A stretch of 64,000 nt of DNA from Chryseolinea lacunae (lineage in GTDB: Bacteria; Bacteroidota; Bacteroidia; Cytophagales; Cyclobacteriaceae). The stretch spans positions 248,001 through 312,000 of the forward strand of contig NZ_JAERRB010000004.1 in the NCBI RefSeq assembly GCF_016735595.1. Direction: 5' to 3'. Both the position numbers and the translations under genes were made by a program. Positions 27,390 to 35,811 of this stretch are shown here, piece by piece. Positions within the stretch are counted from its first letter, which is position 1, and each line of letters opens with the position of its first letter. The notes beneath the pieces were generated by a model that was not told where the DNA came from, made no database searches, and worked only from the letters and a program-made list of their open reading frames with translations.

Positions 27390-28499
27390 ATGATCCAAAA
27401 AATTGTAGACCAGGCCAGCAGGTTCTTTGTCGGAGCCCTGTTCATCTTCTCGGGACTCATCAAACTGAACGATCCCATTGGCACCGAAATCAAAATGGAA
27501 GAATACTTCGAAGTGTTTGCCGAAGACTTCGGTTCATTCTTTCTGTGGCTCAAACCCTATGCCCTGGAAATTGGCCTCACGCTGATCGTGCTCGAGCTGG
27601 CGTTGGGTGTGGCCGTGCTAATTTTTTATCGCATGAACATCACCACAAAAGTGCTGCTGGCGCTCATGGTGTTCTTCACGTTTCTCACATTTTACTCGGC
27701 CTTCTTCAACAAAGTGACCGACTGTGGTTGCTTTGGCGATGCCATCAAGCTCACACCATGGGAGTCGTTCACCAAAGATGTGATCCTGATGTTTCCGGTG
27801 CTTCACTTGTTCTGGTATCGCAAGCGCTATGCGCCGGTGTTGTATTCAAGAGAAGGACATGCCGTGGTGGGCGGTGTCACCATCATTTGTTTTGTGGTGG
27901 GCATTTACGCCATTCGCCATTTGCCCTTCATCGACTTCCGTGCCTATCGCATCGGCAACAACATTCCGCAGCAGATGCAACCGCAGGAACAGCCGGTGTT
28001 TGAATACACCTTCAAACAAAACGATGGATCACTTATCAAGTCTGAAAAATATTTAAGCGACACGCTCACCTATAAATACGTGGGTGTTGAGCAACTGAAT
28101 GAAGAAAAAACGAAAGCAAAGATCACCGACTATGCCGTGTATGACGCCGACGGAAACGACATCACACAAAGCACCTTCGAAGGAGCAAAGCTTTTGTTTG
28201 TGATCTACGACGCCGGAAAAGCGTCTGTAAAAAATATGGACAAGATCCAGCAACTCATTAAGGGTCTTGAAGGCAAGGTTGACATGATGGTGCTTACCGC
28301 TTCGGGAGCCGCACAATTTGAAACGTTCCGTCACGAACATCAACTGGCCGTGCCCTACTATTTTGCCGATGCCACCGTGTTGAAGACCATCGTGCGGGCC
28401 AACCCCGGCATCACGCTCTGGGTGAACGGCACTGTGCAAGGCATGTGGCACGACAACGACACCCCCACCGCCGCAGACGTGACGGCGCTCATTCATTAA
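27390..28499 (+). CDS. DoxX/BT_3928-type membrane protein
   Basis: A 369-residue inner-membrane protein starting MIQKIVDQASRFFVGALFIF. It has about five hydrophobic helices in the first 190 residues, including the DoxX-like opening FSGLIKLNDPIGT and a Cys pair in VTDCGCFGDAIKLTPW, a motif shared with MauE/DoxX-like redox membrane proteins. A soluble C-terminal domain of about 160 residues follows, with possible thioredoxin-like order but no CxxC. It probably functions with the DUF1599 protein, as these genes are often adjacent in Bacteroidota. Confidence 0.82.
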   Translation: MIQKIVDQASRFFVGALFIFSGLIKLNDPIGTEIKMEEYFEVFAEDFGSFFLWLKPYALEIGLTLIVLELALGVAVLIFYRMNITTKVLLALMVFFTFLTFYSAFFNKVTDCGCFGDAIKLTPWESFTKDVILMFPVLHLFWYRKRYAPVLYSREGHAVVGGVTIICFVVGIYAIRHLPFIDFRAYRIGNNIPQQMQPQEQPVFEYTFKQNDGSLIKSEKYLSDTLTYKYVGVEQLNEEKTKAKITDYAVYDADGNDITQSTFEGAKLLFVIYDAGKASVKNMDKIQQLIKGLEGKVDMMVLTASGAAQFETFRHEHQLAVPYYFADATVLKTIVRANPGITLWVNGTVQGMWHDNDTPTAADVTALIH

Positions 28500-28517
28500 A
28501 AATTGGCAAACGCGTTC

Positions 28518-29018
28518 ATGAAGATATACCTCATTGGCATGCCAGGCTCCGGCAAAACCACCTTGGGCCGACAACTGGCCGAAGAGCTCATGCTGTTGTT
28601 TGTGGACCTCGACAAGGAGATTGAAAAACGCGAAGGCAAATCGGTTCCCCAGATTTTTAGCGAGGACGGCGAAGATCATTTCCGCCAGGTTGAATCGGCC
28701 CTGTTGCACGAGTGGTCGGCATCCGCACGCGGTTTTGTGATGGCCACCGGAGGCGGCGCACCGTGTTTCTACAACGGCATGGATACCATTTTGAAATCGG
28801 GCTTCAGCATTTTTCTGGATGTGCCCGTGCCCGAGTTGCTGGCCCGTCTTGATCGCAAAATCGACCGGCCGTTGCTGCAGGCTACTGATACTAAAGAGAA
28901 GGAAGAAAAGATCACCACACTAAGTCACATACGCCGACCCATCTATACACGGGCCAACGCCACGCTGCAAAATGCTACGGTAGACGCGCTATTGCAGGCG
29001 ATTCATTTCAGAAGTTGA
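28518..29018 (+). CDS. aroK: Shikimate kinase
   Basis: Phosphorylates shikimate in aromatic amino acid synthesis. The P-loop is GMPGSGKTTLG, followed by the substrate-binding DLDKEIEKREGKSV with its Asp pair, FRQVESALL and the MATGGGAP block, then the lid with RPLL. A TTG lies 15 bases upstream, but the ATG at 28518 directly precedes KIYLIGMPG and is preferred. Its 3' end overlaps the convergent porin gene by 11 bases. Confidence 0.94.
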   Translation: MKIYLIGMPGSGKTTLGRQLAEELMLLFVDLDKEIEKREGKSVPQIFSEDGEDHFRQVESALLHEWSASARGFVMATGGGAPCFYNGMDTILKSGFSIFLDVPVPELLARLDRKIDRPLLQATDTKEKEEKITTLSHIRRPIYTRANATLQNATVDALLQAIHFRS

Positions 29019-30552
29019 AACCAAAGGTGACAATCCCTGTAGTGGTTTTGTTTTCCAGTTCAACAACAGGTCCACCTTCGTTCAGATAGTACGGAGAATA
29101 GAGGTTGTTGCCGCTGCTTTGAACCCAGGCAAAGTCGATGTGGAATTTCTCAAGCTTCACGCCAACACCACCGCTCACAGATTTGATACTGCTGTCGTAG
29201 TCGCCACGATAGGGATTGGCTTGTATGCCATAGCCTCCGCGCAAGCGGAAAATCTTGAAACGCAGTTCGAGTCCTCCGCGATAATTCACAACGGATTTGT
29301 AGGTTTCTTTGATGCCCTGGTTTTCGTCGCCAAAGCCAACGCCTATGGTATTGGATGAATATTTTGCCCTGGAATAGTTTGCCAGTTCCACGTCGCCGGT
29401 GAGGAGTCCGTATTTGGAAATGAAGGCCAGACCCGCGCTGAATTTTGAAGGCACGGTGAGGCTATAATCTGAAGTGACCACGTCGGTGGAGGCCGATTCG
29501 TTGTTAAGGGTAGGATTGTCCTGGCCGCCGTAGTTGGGTTTGTTTGAATAGTACTCGAAATTCTTCCAGCTCGAACTCATAGAAGCCTCATAGGTTTCGG
29601 TGAGTTGGTAGAAGGTAGGCGTGGTGTAGGAGATGCCCACTTGCAGGAAATTTACAGGACGCACAATGGCCCCCAGCGTGGCGTTCACACCGGTGCCGCG
29701 GATGTTCAAAGTTTCCTGGAGATCAAAACCATTCACAAACTCATCGCCGGTGAAGGCTTCAGAATAGGCTTTTGTATTTTTATAGCGCAGCGAACTCACG
29801 CCGATGCTGGCTCCAAAAAACAGCAGGTCTTTATAGTTGGCGCCATACGAGAAGCTCCACTGGTTGGTGATGCCACGGGTTTGAACGTCTTCCTGCTGGC
29901 GGGGCGTGTAATAGTTCTGGGCGTTTGGTTTCACGTCGGTGAAATACTCGTTGTCGGGAAAGCTCTGGTCGAGGAGGTGAGCGGGGCCAATCAGATAGTT
30001 GTAGTAGGCCAGTCCGGTGGGCGAGTTGTATAGGTCGCCGCCGTCGGGATCGAATTGGTTGGTGTTGTAGCCGTTGGCGGTTTGAATAAACGATTCCAGC
30101 AACGAGCTGTTGGCGTTGCCCGCATAGTTAACGGAACGGTTAAAGTCGTTGGTGCGCGTCATGGTGATGGCGAACGATCCGCTTTCGAAACCACTGTTGC
30201 TGTTGATGGGGATGTTGAGCACCAGGCTCAGGCCGGGAACGACAAAGGTTGAACGTGAGGCGTCGCGGTCTTCACCGAAATAGTGCGCATTGGCAGAATA
30301 GGTAGATAGCCCGGGCGTTAGCGTCACCTCCGAGCGGTTAAACATGCCGAGCCCCGCCGGGTTTGATAGGGCCGAACTGTAGTCGCCACCCAATGCAATT
30401 TGGCTTCCACCCATGGCCTGGATGCGGGCGCTTCCTCCCGGACGCGACTGACTGAAAGTTAACGCTGATTCAACATAGCTTTGCGACCAGCCCCAGGAAA
30501 CGGAAAGCAATAGCATTCCTACGAGGGCCAATATACGCCTCCTCTGCATCAT
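29008..30552 (-). CDS. OmpP1/FadL-family outer-membrane protein
   Basis: A 514-residue outer-membrane barrel with a signal peptide (LVGMLLLSVSWGWSQ). The mature N-terminus (QSRPGGSARIQAMGGSQIALGGDYSSALSNPAGLG, described by its Gly-rich Asn-Pro-Ala-Gly-Leu motif) is the FadL/TodX hatch signature. Alternating strands and a terminal aromatic residue (GIVTFGFNF) support a barrel. The substrate is probably a hydrophobic compound. It follows the Tyr-rich gene by 28 bases on the same strand. Confidence 0.85.
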   Translation of the reverse strand: MMQRRRILALVGMLLLSVSWGWSQSYVESALTFSQSRPGGSARIQAMGGSQIALGGDYSSALSNPAGLGMFNRSEVTLTPGLSTYSANAHYFGEDRDASRSTFVVPGLSLVLNIPINSNSGFESGSFAITMTRTNDFNRSVNYAGNANSSLLESFIQTANGYNTNQFDPDGGDLYNSPTGLAYYNYLIGPAHLLDQSFPDNEYFTDVKPNAQNYYTPRQQEDVQTRGITNQWSFSYGANYKDLLFFGASIGVSSLRYKNTKAYSEAFTGDEFVNGFDLQETLNIRGTGVNATLGAIVRPVNFLQVGISYTTPTFYQLTETYEASMSSSWKNFEYYSNKPNYGGQDNPTLNNESASTDVVTSDYSLTVPSKFSAGLAFISKYGLLTGDVELANYSRAKYSSNTIGVGFGDENQGIKETYKSVVNYRGGLELRFKIFRLRGGYGIQANPYRGDYDSSIKSVSGGVGVKLEKFHIDFAWVQSSGNNLYSPYYLNEGGPVVELENKTTTGIVTFGFNF

Positions 30553-30580
30553 ACGATCTTGAAATGAAGGTTAGAAAAAG

Positions 30581-31708
30581 TTAGTCTCTGCCGCGTGAGC
30601 GTCCGTTTGAGCCTGAGCCGGAGAATGATCCACCGCCTGCTGTGCCACCCGAACTTCTGGTGCCGCTACCGCTTCCAAAGTTGCTATCCGAACGACCTCC
30701 ACTGTTGTAGTGCGATTGTCCCGAGTTGCCCCAGTCTGTGCGCGAAGGGCTGCTGTATTGGGGTGCTTGTTGTTGCTGGGCTTGCTGCTGTTGTGTTCTG
30801 TAGCTGCGGTTATAGTAGTCTTCCTGACGTTGGATGCGGCTCTGGGTGTCTACGCGTCCGTTGGAGCTTTGTCGGCTCGGGTAGGTTGTCACGTAGTTGC
30901 TGTTGTTGTCGGGACGTGTGCGGCCGTTGGTGGCAGAAGGTGTTGAAGCCATCATGCCGCTGCGGGTGGCGCGTTTGCCATAGGCAATGTTCCGTCCGCC
31001 TTCGTAGCCGTTGTTGATGATCACGACGTTGGTAGGATAGTAGCCGCCACCGTAATAGTTATTGTAGTAGCCGCCGTAGCCAAAAGACGATCCCCATGAG
31101 TTCATGTACGGGCTGCCGTAGCAATAGGGATTGCCATAGGAAAGACCCATGCCAAAACCGCTACCCCAGCCGTAGTTCCAGTTGCTGCCCATATAGTAGC
31201 TATACGAGCTTGACCAGCCGGATTGGTAGTAGGGATTCATCCAAGGATTGCCATACATGTCGTAGTAGCTGCCATAGTAAGGGCTATTCCAGCCGTAGAT
31301 AGAAGGGCTGTAGTAGTTGGAGCTGTACCAGGGGTTGTTATACCAGGAGTTGTAGCTGTTGTTGAAGCTGCTGATTTTGCTGGCGTTGCTGTATTTGTAA
31401 TTGCTGACGAAGTAGTCCTGCTCGTCAGCCTTCGCGGTTTGCGCGTTGGACCGTGCAGCAAACTCCGGGTTGACGTTGCGGGCCGAATAGCTGTCTGTGG
31501 GGTTCACCACGTCGCTGTTTTCGTCTGTGTATTTGTTCGCTTTTTTCGCGCTGGCGGAATAGGACTCGTCTTCTTTCGCTCGGAGTGCCTTCACCTTGGC
31601 GCGGTCTTTCGAATTGAAGTACATATCGTCGTTCTCAATGCCTTGCGCAAAGGATGTTGCCACGGCAAGCGAGGCAACGAAACTGAGCATGATGACCTTG
31701 GTTTTCAT
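30581..31708 (-). CDS. Secreted Tyr/Gly/Asn/Ser-rich low-complexity protein
   Basis: A 375-residue exported protein with a clear signal peptide (MKTKVIMLSFVASLAVATSFAQ). A charged N-terminal region (about 25-65) is followed by some 110 residues built of Tyr, Trp, Asn, Ser, Gly and Pro (NNPWYSSNYYSPSIYGW and similar), then a Gln-rich run and a Gly/Ser-rich C-terminus ending GRSRGRD. No enzyme domain or sorting domain is visible. The composition resembles matrix or coat proteins and condensate-forming aromatic domains. It is upstream of, and probably cotranscribed with, the FadL-type porin gene. Confidence 0.75.
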   Translation of the reverse strand: MKTKVIMLSFVASLAVATSFAQGIENDDMYFNSKDRAKVKALRAKEDESYSASAKKANKYTDENSDVVNPTDSYSARNVNPEFAARSNAQTAKADEQDYFVSNYKYSNASKISSFNNSYNSWYNNPWYSSNYYSPSIYGWNSPYYGSYYDMYGNPWMNPYYQSGWSSSYSYYMGSNWNYGWGSGFGMGLSYGNPYCYGSPYMNSWGSSFGYGGYYNNYYGGGYYPTNVVIINNGYEGGRNIAYGKRATRSGMMASTPSATNGRTRPDNNSNYVTTYPSRQSSNGRVDTQSRIQRQEDYYNRSYRTQQQQAQQQQAPQYSSPSRTDWGNSGQSHYNSGGRSDSNFGSGSGTRSSGGTAGGGSFSGSGSNGRSRGRD

Positions 31709-31832
31709 ATTCCTTCCTGGTTTTAGTCTCTTAGATATCTTATTTGCTGAAACGTTTAATCAAATTAACGTTAAATCCACTCAAAAGTGTTTATAAAGCT
31801 ACAAAATTTACCCCGTAATTGTTCCTTAAAAT

Positions 31833-31840
31833 TATATTTG
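31833..31840 (+). promoter_or_regulatory. Putative -7 box for proS
   Basis: TATATTTG matches TAnnTTTG exactly, 37 bases before the proS ATG. A TTG stands only 11 bases upstream, closer than usual, so only the -7 half is well supported. Confidence 0.45.
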
Positions 31841-31877
31841 CGGTCTATCTGAAATTCAAACAACAATTATACCAAGC

Positions 31878-33356
31878 ATGGGCAAAGAATTACCTTCCCG
31901 CAGTGAAGATTACTCCTCGTGGTACAACGAGCTGGTGAAAAAAGCAGACCTGGCCGACAATTCCGATGTGCGGGGTTGCATGGTCATCAAACCCTATGGG
32001 TACAGCATTTGGGAGAAGATGCAGCAGGCGCTCGATAAAATGTTTAAAGACACTGGCCACGTGAACGCCTACTTCCCCCTGTTTGTGCCCAAAAGTATGT
32101 TTGAAGCGGAGGAGAAAAATGCGGAAGGTTTTGCCAAGGAATGTGCCATTGTGACGCACTATCGCCTGAAAACCGATCCCAAAAATCCGGGCAAACTCAT
32201 GGTCGATCCCGACGCCAAGCTCGAAGAAGAACTGGTGGTGCGTCCGACCAGCGAGGCCATTATCTGGAGCACCTACAAAAAATGGATACAATCCTACCGC
32301 GACCTGCCTATCCTGGTGAATCAGTGGGCCAACGTTGTGCGGTGGGAAATGCGCACCCGGCTTTTCCTACGCACGGCAGAATTTCTCTGGCAGGAAGGGC
32401 ACACCGCCCACGCCACCGCCAAGGAGGCCGTGGATGAAACAGTGCAGATGCTGCACGTATACGCCGACTTTGCCGAGCGTTTCATGGCCATGCCCGTAGT
32501 GCGCGGTCGCAAGTCGGAAGGCGAACGTTTTCCCGGCGCCGTAGACACCTATTGCATCGAAGCGATGATGCAGGATGGCAAGGCCCTGCAGGCCGGAACG
32601 TCGCATTTTCTGGGTCAGAATTTTGCCAATGCGTTTGATGTGAAGTTTGCCACCAAGGAAGGCAAACTTGACTATGTGTGGGGAACATCGTGGGGCGTGA
32701 GCACCCGCCTGATGGGCGCGCTCATCATGGCCCACTCCGACGACGAGGGATTGGTGTTGCCACCGAAATTGGCCCCTATCCACATCGTGATTGTGCCCAT
32801 TTTCCGGACAGAAGAAGAACTGAGCAAACTGACCGTAGAGGTCGAAAAAATCAGCAAGACCTTGCGCGATGCCGGCTTCACCGTGAAGTTCGACAACCGC
32901 GACACCCACAAGCCGGGCTTCAAGTTTGCCGAATGGGAACTGAAGGGCGTGCCTGTGCGCCTCGCCATCGGACCCCGCGATCTGGAGAACGGCACCGTGG
33001 AAGTGGCCCGCCGCGACACCAAAACCAAGCAGGTGATGAACCTGGCCGACGTGGCAACCGAAATTCCGAAGTTGCTGGAAGACATCCAGGAAAATATCTA
33101 CAAGAAGGCGCTGACTTTCCGCGACAGCATGATGACCCGCGTGAGCACCTACGACGAATTCAAAAAGGTGCTTGACGACAAAGGAGGCTTTGTGCTGGCC
33201 CATTGGGACGGCACGCCCGAAACGGAAACGGCCATCAAGGAGGAAACAAAGGCCACCATCCGCTGCATTCCACTGGATGCGCCGGACGAGGCGGGCGTTT
33301 GCGTTTATTCCGGCAAGCCTTCGTCGCGACGGGTGTTATTTGCCAGAGCGTATTGA
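31878..33356 (+). CDS. proS: Prolyl-tRNA synthetase (short, archaeal/eukaryote-like type)
   Basis: Charges tRNA(Pro) with proline. The 492-residue length and absence of the editing insertion identify the short ProRS class rather than the long E. coli type. Class II motifs are present: motif 2 around [22 protein letters not shown], and motif 3 around [16 protein letters not shown]. The anticodon-binding domain follows ([17 protein letters not shown]), with a C-terminal zinc-like domain ending in VLFARAY. It is transcribed as a single gene. Confidence 0.96.
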   Translation: MGKELPSRSEDYSSWYNELVKKADLADNSDVRGCMVIKPYGYSIWEKMQQALDKMFKDTGHVNAYFPLFVPKSMFEAEEKNAEGFAKECAIVTHYRLKTDPKNPGKLMVDPDAKLEEELVVRPTSEAIIWSTYKKWIQSYRDLPILVNQWANVVRWEMRTRLFLRTAEFLWQEGHTAHATAKEAVDETVQMLHVYADFAERFMAMPVVRGRKSEGERFPGAVDTYCIEAMMQDGKALQAGTSHFLGQNFANAFDVKFATKEGKLDYVWGTSWGVSTRLMGALIMAHSDDEGLVLPPKLAPIHIVIVPIFRTEEELSKLTVEVEKISKTLRDAGFTVKFDNRDTHKPGFKFAEWELKGVPVRLAIGPRDLENGTVEVARRDTKTKQVMNLADVATEIPKLLEDIQENIYKKALTFRDSMMTRVSTYDEFKKVLDDKGGFVLAHWDGTPETETAIKEETKATIRCIPLDAPDEAGVCVYSGKPSSRRVLFARAY

Positions 33357-33459
33357 AAAAACTATCGTTACGGGCGTCGTTGCGCACTTGTCGTTAAATT
33401 TCGACGGCATGGCATGAAGACGCCCGTTTATTTGTATTTTTGAATTTCCCCCTGATTCT

Positions 33460-33930
33460 ATGTTGATGTGGATTATCATTACTGCGCTCCTCCTGATTGG
33501 CATGGCGCTCATCATTGTAGAATTGATTTTCATTCCCGGCACCACCGTGGTGGGCTTGTTGGGATTGATCTTCACCATCGTGGGTGTGGTCATCAGCTAT
33601 CAGCACTTTGGAAGCACCGTCGGATTCTACATTCTTGTGGCCAGCGCCACCGGCACCCTCGTGGCATTGTTCTATAGTTTTCGCACCGGCGCCTGGACGC
33701 GCTTCTCGCTGAAAACTTCTATGGACAGCAAAGTGAACGAGGGCCTGATGGCAACGGTGCAGGTAGGCGACGAAGGCAAAACCATATCAACCCTCCGGCC
33801 CATTGGCAAAGCGGAATTCGACGGAAAAACCTTTGAAGTGAAAACCTCGGGCAACTACATCGCCGAGGGCGAGAAGGTGAAAATCGTGAGCATCGAATCG
33901 CACCAGATTGTGGTAGAAACTATCAACTAA
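33460..33930 (+). CDS. nfeD: NfeD-family membrane protein
   Basis: A 156-residue short NfeD: three closely spaced transmembrane helices (residues about 1-75) and a C-terminal OB-fold (about 85-156, GLMATVQVGDEGKT to HQIVVETIN). It lacks the ClpP-like protease domain of long NfeD. It sits 15 bases upstream of floA, and NfeD-flotillin pairs act together in membrane microdomain organisation. A TATTTTTG -7-like box lies at 33435-33442. Confidence 0.9.
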   Translation: MLMWIIITALLLIGMALIIVELIFIPGTTVVGLLGLIFTIVGVVISYQHFGSTVGFYILVASATGTLVALFYSFRTGAWTRFSLKTSMDSKVNEGLMATVQVGDEGKTISTLRPIGKAEFDGKTFEVKTSGNYIAEGEKVKIVSIESHQIVVETIN

Positions 33931-33945
33931 TTTATAACAAACCAA

Positions 33946-34938
33946 ATGGAAGCTACTTACCTTTTGATCCTGGTCTTTGGCGGGATCATACTCACAATTG
34001 TGTTCCTGTATTTTGTGCCCATCAACCTTTGGATCACGGCCCTGTTTTCGGGCGTTAAAGTGGGGTTGTTCGAACTCGTGTTCATGCGCATTCGCAAAGT
34101 GCCGCCCCGCATTGTAGTAGACTCCCTCATCACCGCGACAAAAGCAGGTTTGAAAATATCTTCCAACGAACTGGAAACCCACTACCTCGCCGGGGGCAAT
34201 GTGCCCAACGTGATCCGCGCACTCATCTCGGCCGACAAAGCCAACATCAGCCTCAGCTTCAAACAAGCCACCGCCATTGACCTGGCCGGCCGCGATGTGT
34301 TTCAGGCTGTGCAGATCTCGGTGAATCCGAAAGTGATCACCACCCCGAAGGTTGCCGCTGTGGCTTCCGATGGCATTCAGCTTATTGCCGTGGCCCGCGT
34401 GACCGTGCGCGCCAGTATTGCGCAGTTGGTGGGTGGTGCCGGCGAAGACACCATTCTGGCCCGTGTGGGCGAAGGCATTGTGTCGTCTATCGGTTCGGCC
34501 AAGTCGCACAAGGAAGTGTTGGAGAGCCCCGACAAAATATCGAAACTCGTGTTGTCGCGCGGTCTGGATGCCGGCACCGCGTTCGAAATTCTCTCTATTG
34601 ATATTGCCGACGTAGACGTTGGAGCCAACATCGGCGCCAAGCTGCAAATCGACCAGGCCTCTGCCGACCTCAAGGTGGCCGAAGCCCGTGCCGAAGAACG
34701 TCGCGCCATGGCCGTGGCCCTCGATCAGGAAATGAAAGCGAAAGCACAGGAAGCCCGCGCCAAGGTGATTGAAGCCGAAGCCGAAATCCCCAAAGCGATT
34801 GCTGCTGCGTTTGTGAATGGCAACCTCGGCATCATGGACTACTACAAGATGCAAAACGTGCAAGCCGACACCGAAATGCGCCAGGCCATTTCTGGTTCGG
34901 GCAAAGGCACAACGGGGGCACAGAAAAAAGAATCGTAA
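33946..34938 (+). CDS. floA: Flotillin-like protein FloA
   Basis: A 330-residue SPFH scaffold protein of membrane microdomains. It has an N-terminal membrane hairpin ([20 protein letters not shown] and a second hydrophobic stretch), then [33 protein letters not shown] and the Ala/Glu-rich coiled coil [19 protein letters not shown], all typical for FloA (UPF0365). A strong terminator follows the gene. Confidence 0.96.
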   Translation: MEATYLLILVFGGIILTIVFLYFVPINLWITALFSGVKVGLFELVFMRIRKVPPRIVVDSLITATKAGLKISSNELETHYLAGGNVPNVIRALISADKANISLSFKQATAIDLAGRDVFQAVQISVNPKVITTPKVAAVASDGIQLIAVARVTVRASIAQLVGGAGEDTILARVGEGIVSSIGSAKSHKEVLESPDKISKLVLSRGLDAGTAFEILSIDIADVDVGANIGAKLQIDQASADLKVAEARAEERRAMAVALDQEMKAKAQEARAKVIEAEAEIPKAIAAAFVNGNLGIMDYYKMQNVQADTEMRQAISGSGKGTTGAQKKES

Positions 34939-34961
34939 GCAAAAAAATCATACAGCATATC

Positions 34962-34997
34962 AAAAGCCATTTCCCTCGGAAGTGGCTTTTGTTTTTT
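34962..34997 (+). terminator. Intrinsic terminator after floA
   Basis: A 13-base-pair stem (AAAAGCCATTTCC with GGAAGTGGCTTTT, one wobble), a 3-base loop and a T-rich tail, beginning 23 bases after the floA stop. Confidence 0.9.
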
Positions 34998-35064
34998 CGG
35001 TCGTTCACCGGGTATCTTGATTCATCAATCAAAGTGAAGAAACAGAAACCAAAACGCGACAGCC

Positions 35065-35568
35065 ATGACACAGATGAAAAGATTTGTAAAGGTGATATTC
35101 ATTTTTCTGGTACTGGCGTCTATCGGCTGTGATCAACTCACAAAAAGTGTGGCCCGCCGAAACATTGGAGAGCATGAGAACATCGCATTGCTGGGAAATC
35201 ATTTCACGCTGATGCGTGTCGAGAACAGGGGAGCATTCCTGAGCAACGGCAGCACATTGCCCGAGCCAATTCGGTTCATGCTCCTCACGCTGATGCCCGC
35301 GGTTGTGTTGGCGCTGGGCTTGCTCTACATCCTGACACGCAAAGATCTTCCGCACCTGGTGGTGCTCGCGGCAAGCTTCATTATTGGCGGCGGCATCGGC
35401 AACCTCTACGACCGCGTGCGCTCCGGCTCCGTAACCGATTTTCTTCACATCGACTTCGGCCTCTTCCAAACGGGCATTTTCAATCTCGCCGATGTCTCCA
35501 TCATGATCGGCACATTCCTATTGGCCATCCACGCCCTGCAGCGTCCCCAACCCACACCATCATCATAG
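35065..35568 (+). CDS. lspA: Lipoprotein signal peptidase
   Basis: Cleaves the signal peptide of diacylated prolipoproteins at the inner membrane. The 167-residue protein has four hydrophobic helices and the family motifs: CDQLTKS near the first helix, VENRGAFLSNG, GGGIGNLYDRV with one catalytic Asp, and FNLADVSI with the second. It has its own space between the floA terminator and the ABC permease gene. An ATG at 35074 is an equally good start. Confidence 0.9.
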   Translation: MTQMKRFVKVIFIFLVLASIGCDQLTKSVARRNIGEHENIALLGNHFTLMRVENRGAFLSNGSTLPEPIRFMLLTLMPAVVLALGLLYILTRKDLPHLVVLAASFIIGGGIGNLYDRVRSGSVTDFLHIDFGLFQTGIFNLADVSIMIGTFLLAIHALQRPQPTPSS

Positions 35569-35641
35569 TCCGTCTTTATTTAAAATTTATATAGTCTTAG
35601 AACGTCCAGCCAACCCTCATACGATTATCTAGACCCGCACC

Positions 35642-35665
35642 GATGTTGGTGTCTCACCCAACGTC
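35642..35665. repeat. Small inverted repeat upstream of ABC permease gene
   Basis: GATGTTGG and CCAACGTC pair (one wobble) around an 8-base spacer, in the 243-base gap between lspA and the permease gene. It has no T-run, so it is not an obvious terminator. Nothing else in the gap is recognisable. Confidence 0.3.
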
Positions 35666-35811
35666 AACCGTGCGATTTCGAATCACCCCATTTCATTTCC
35701 GATCACCACCGCATCTCATAAAGTGTTTATTAGACACCAAATGAATATATTAGTCATGGTATAGTTGTTGTCTACGTGTTGGCAAGTCATTCCCCCTAAA
35801 CACCAGGAACC

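Noticed and set aside
33787-34863. 358-codon open frame antisense to floA
   Set aside because: floA is fully conserved on the plus strand and the antisense product is His-rich and featureless.
35642-35665. Terminator after lspA
   Set aside because: The stem is short and no T-run follows, so it is listed only as a small inverted repeat.
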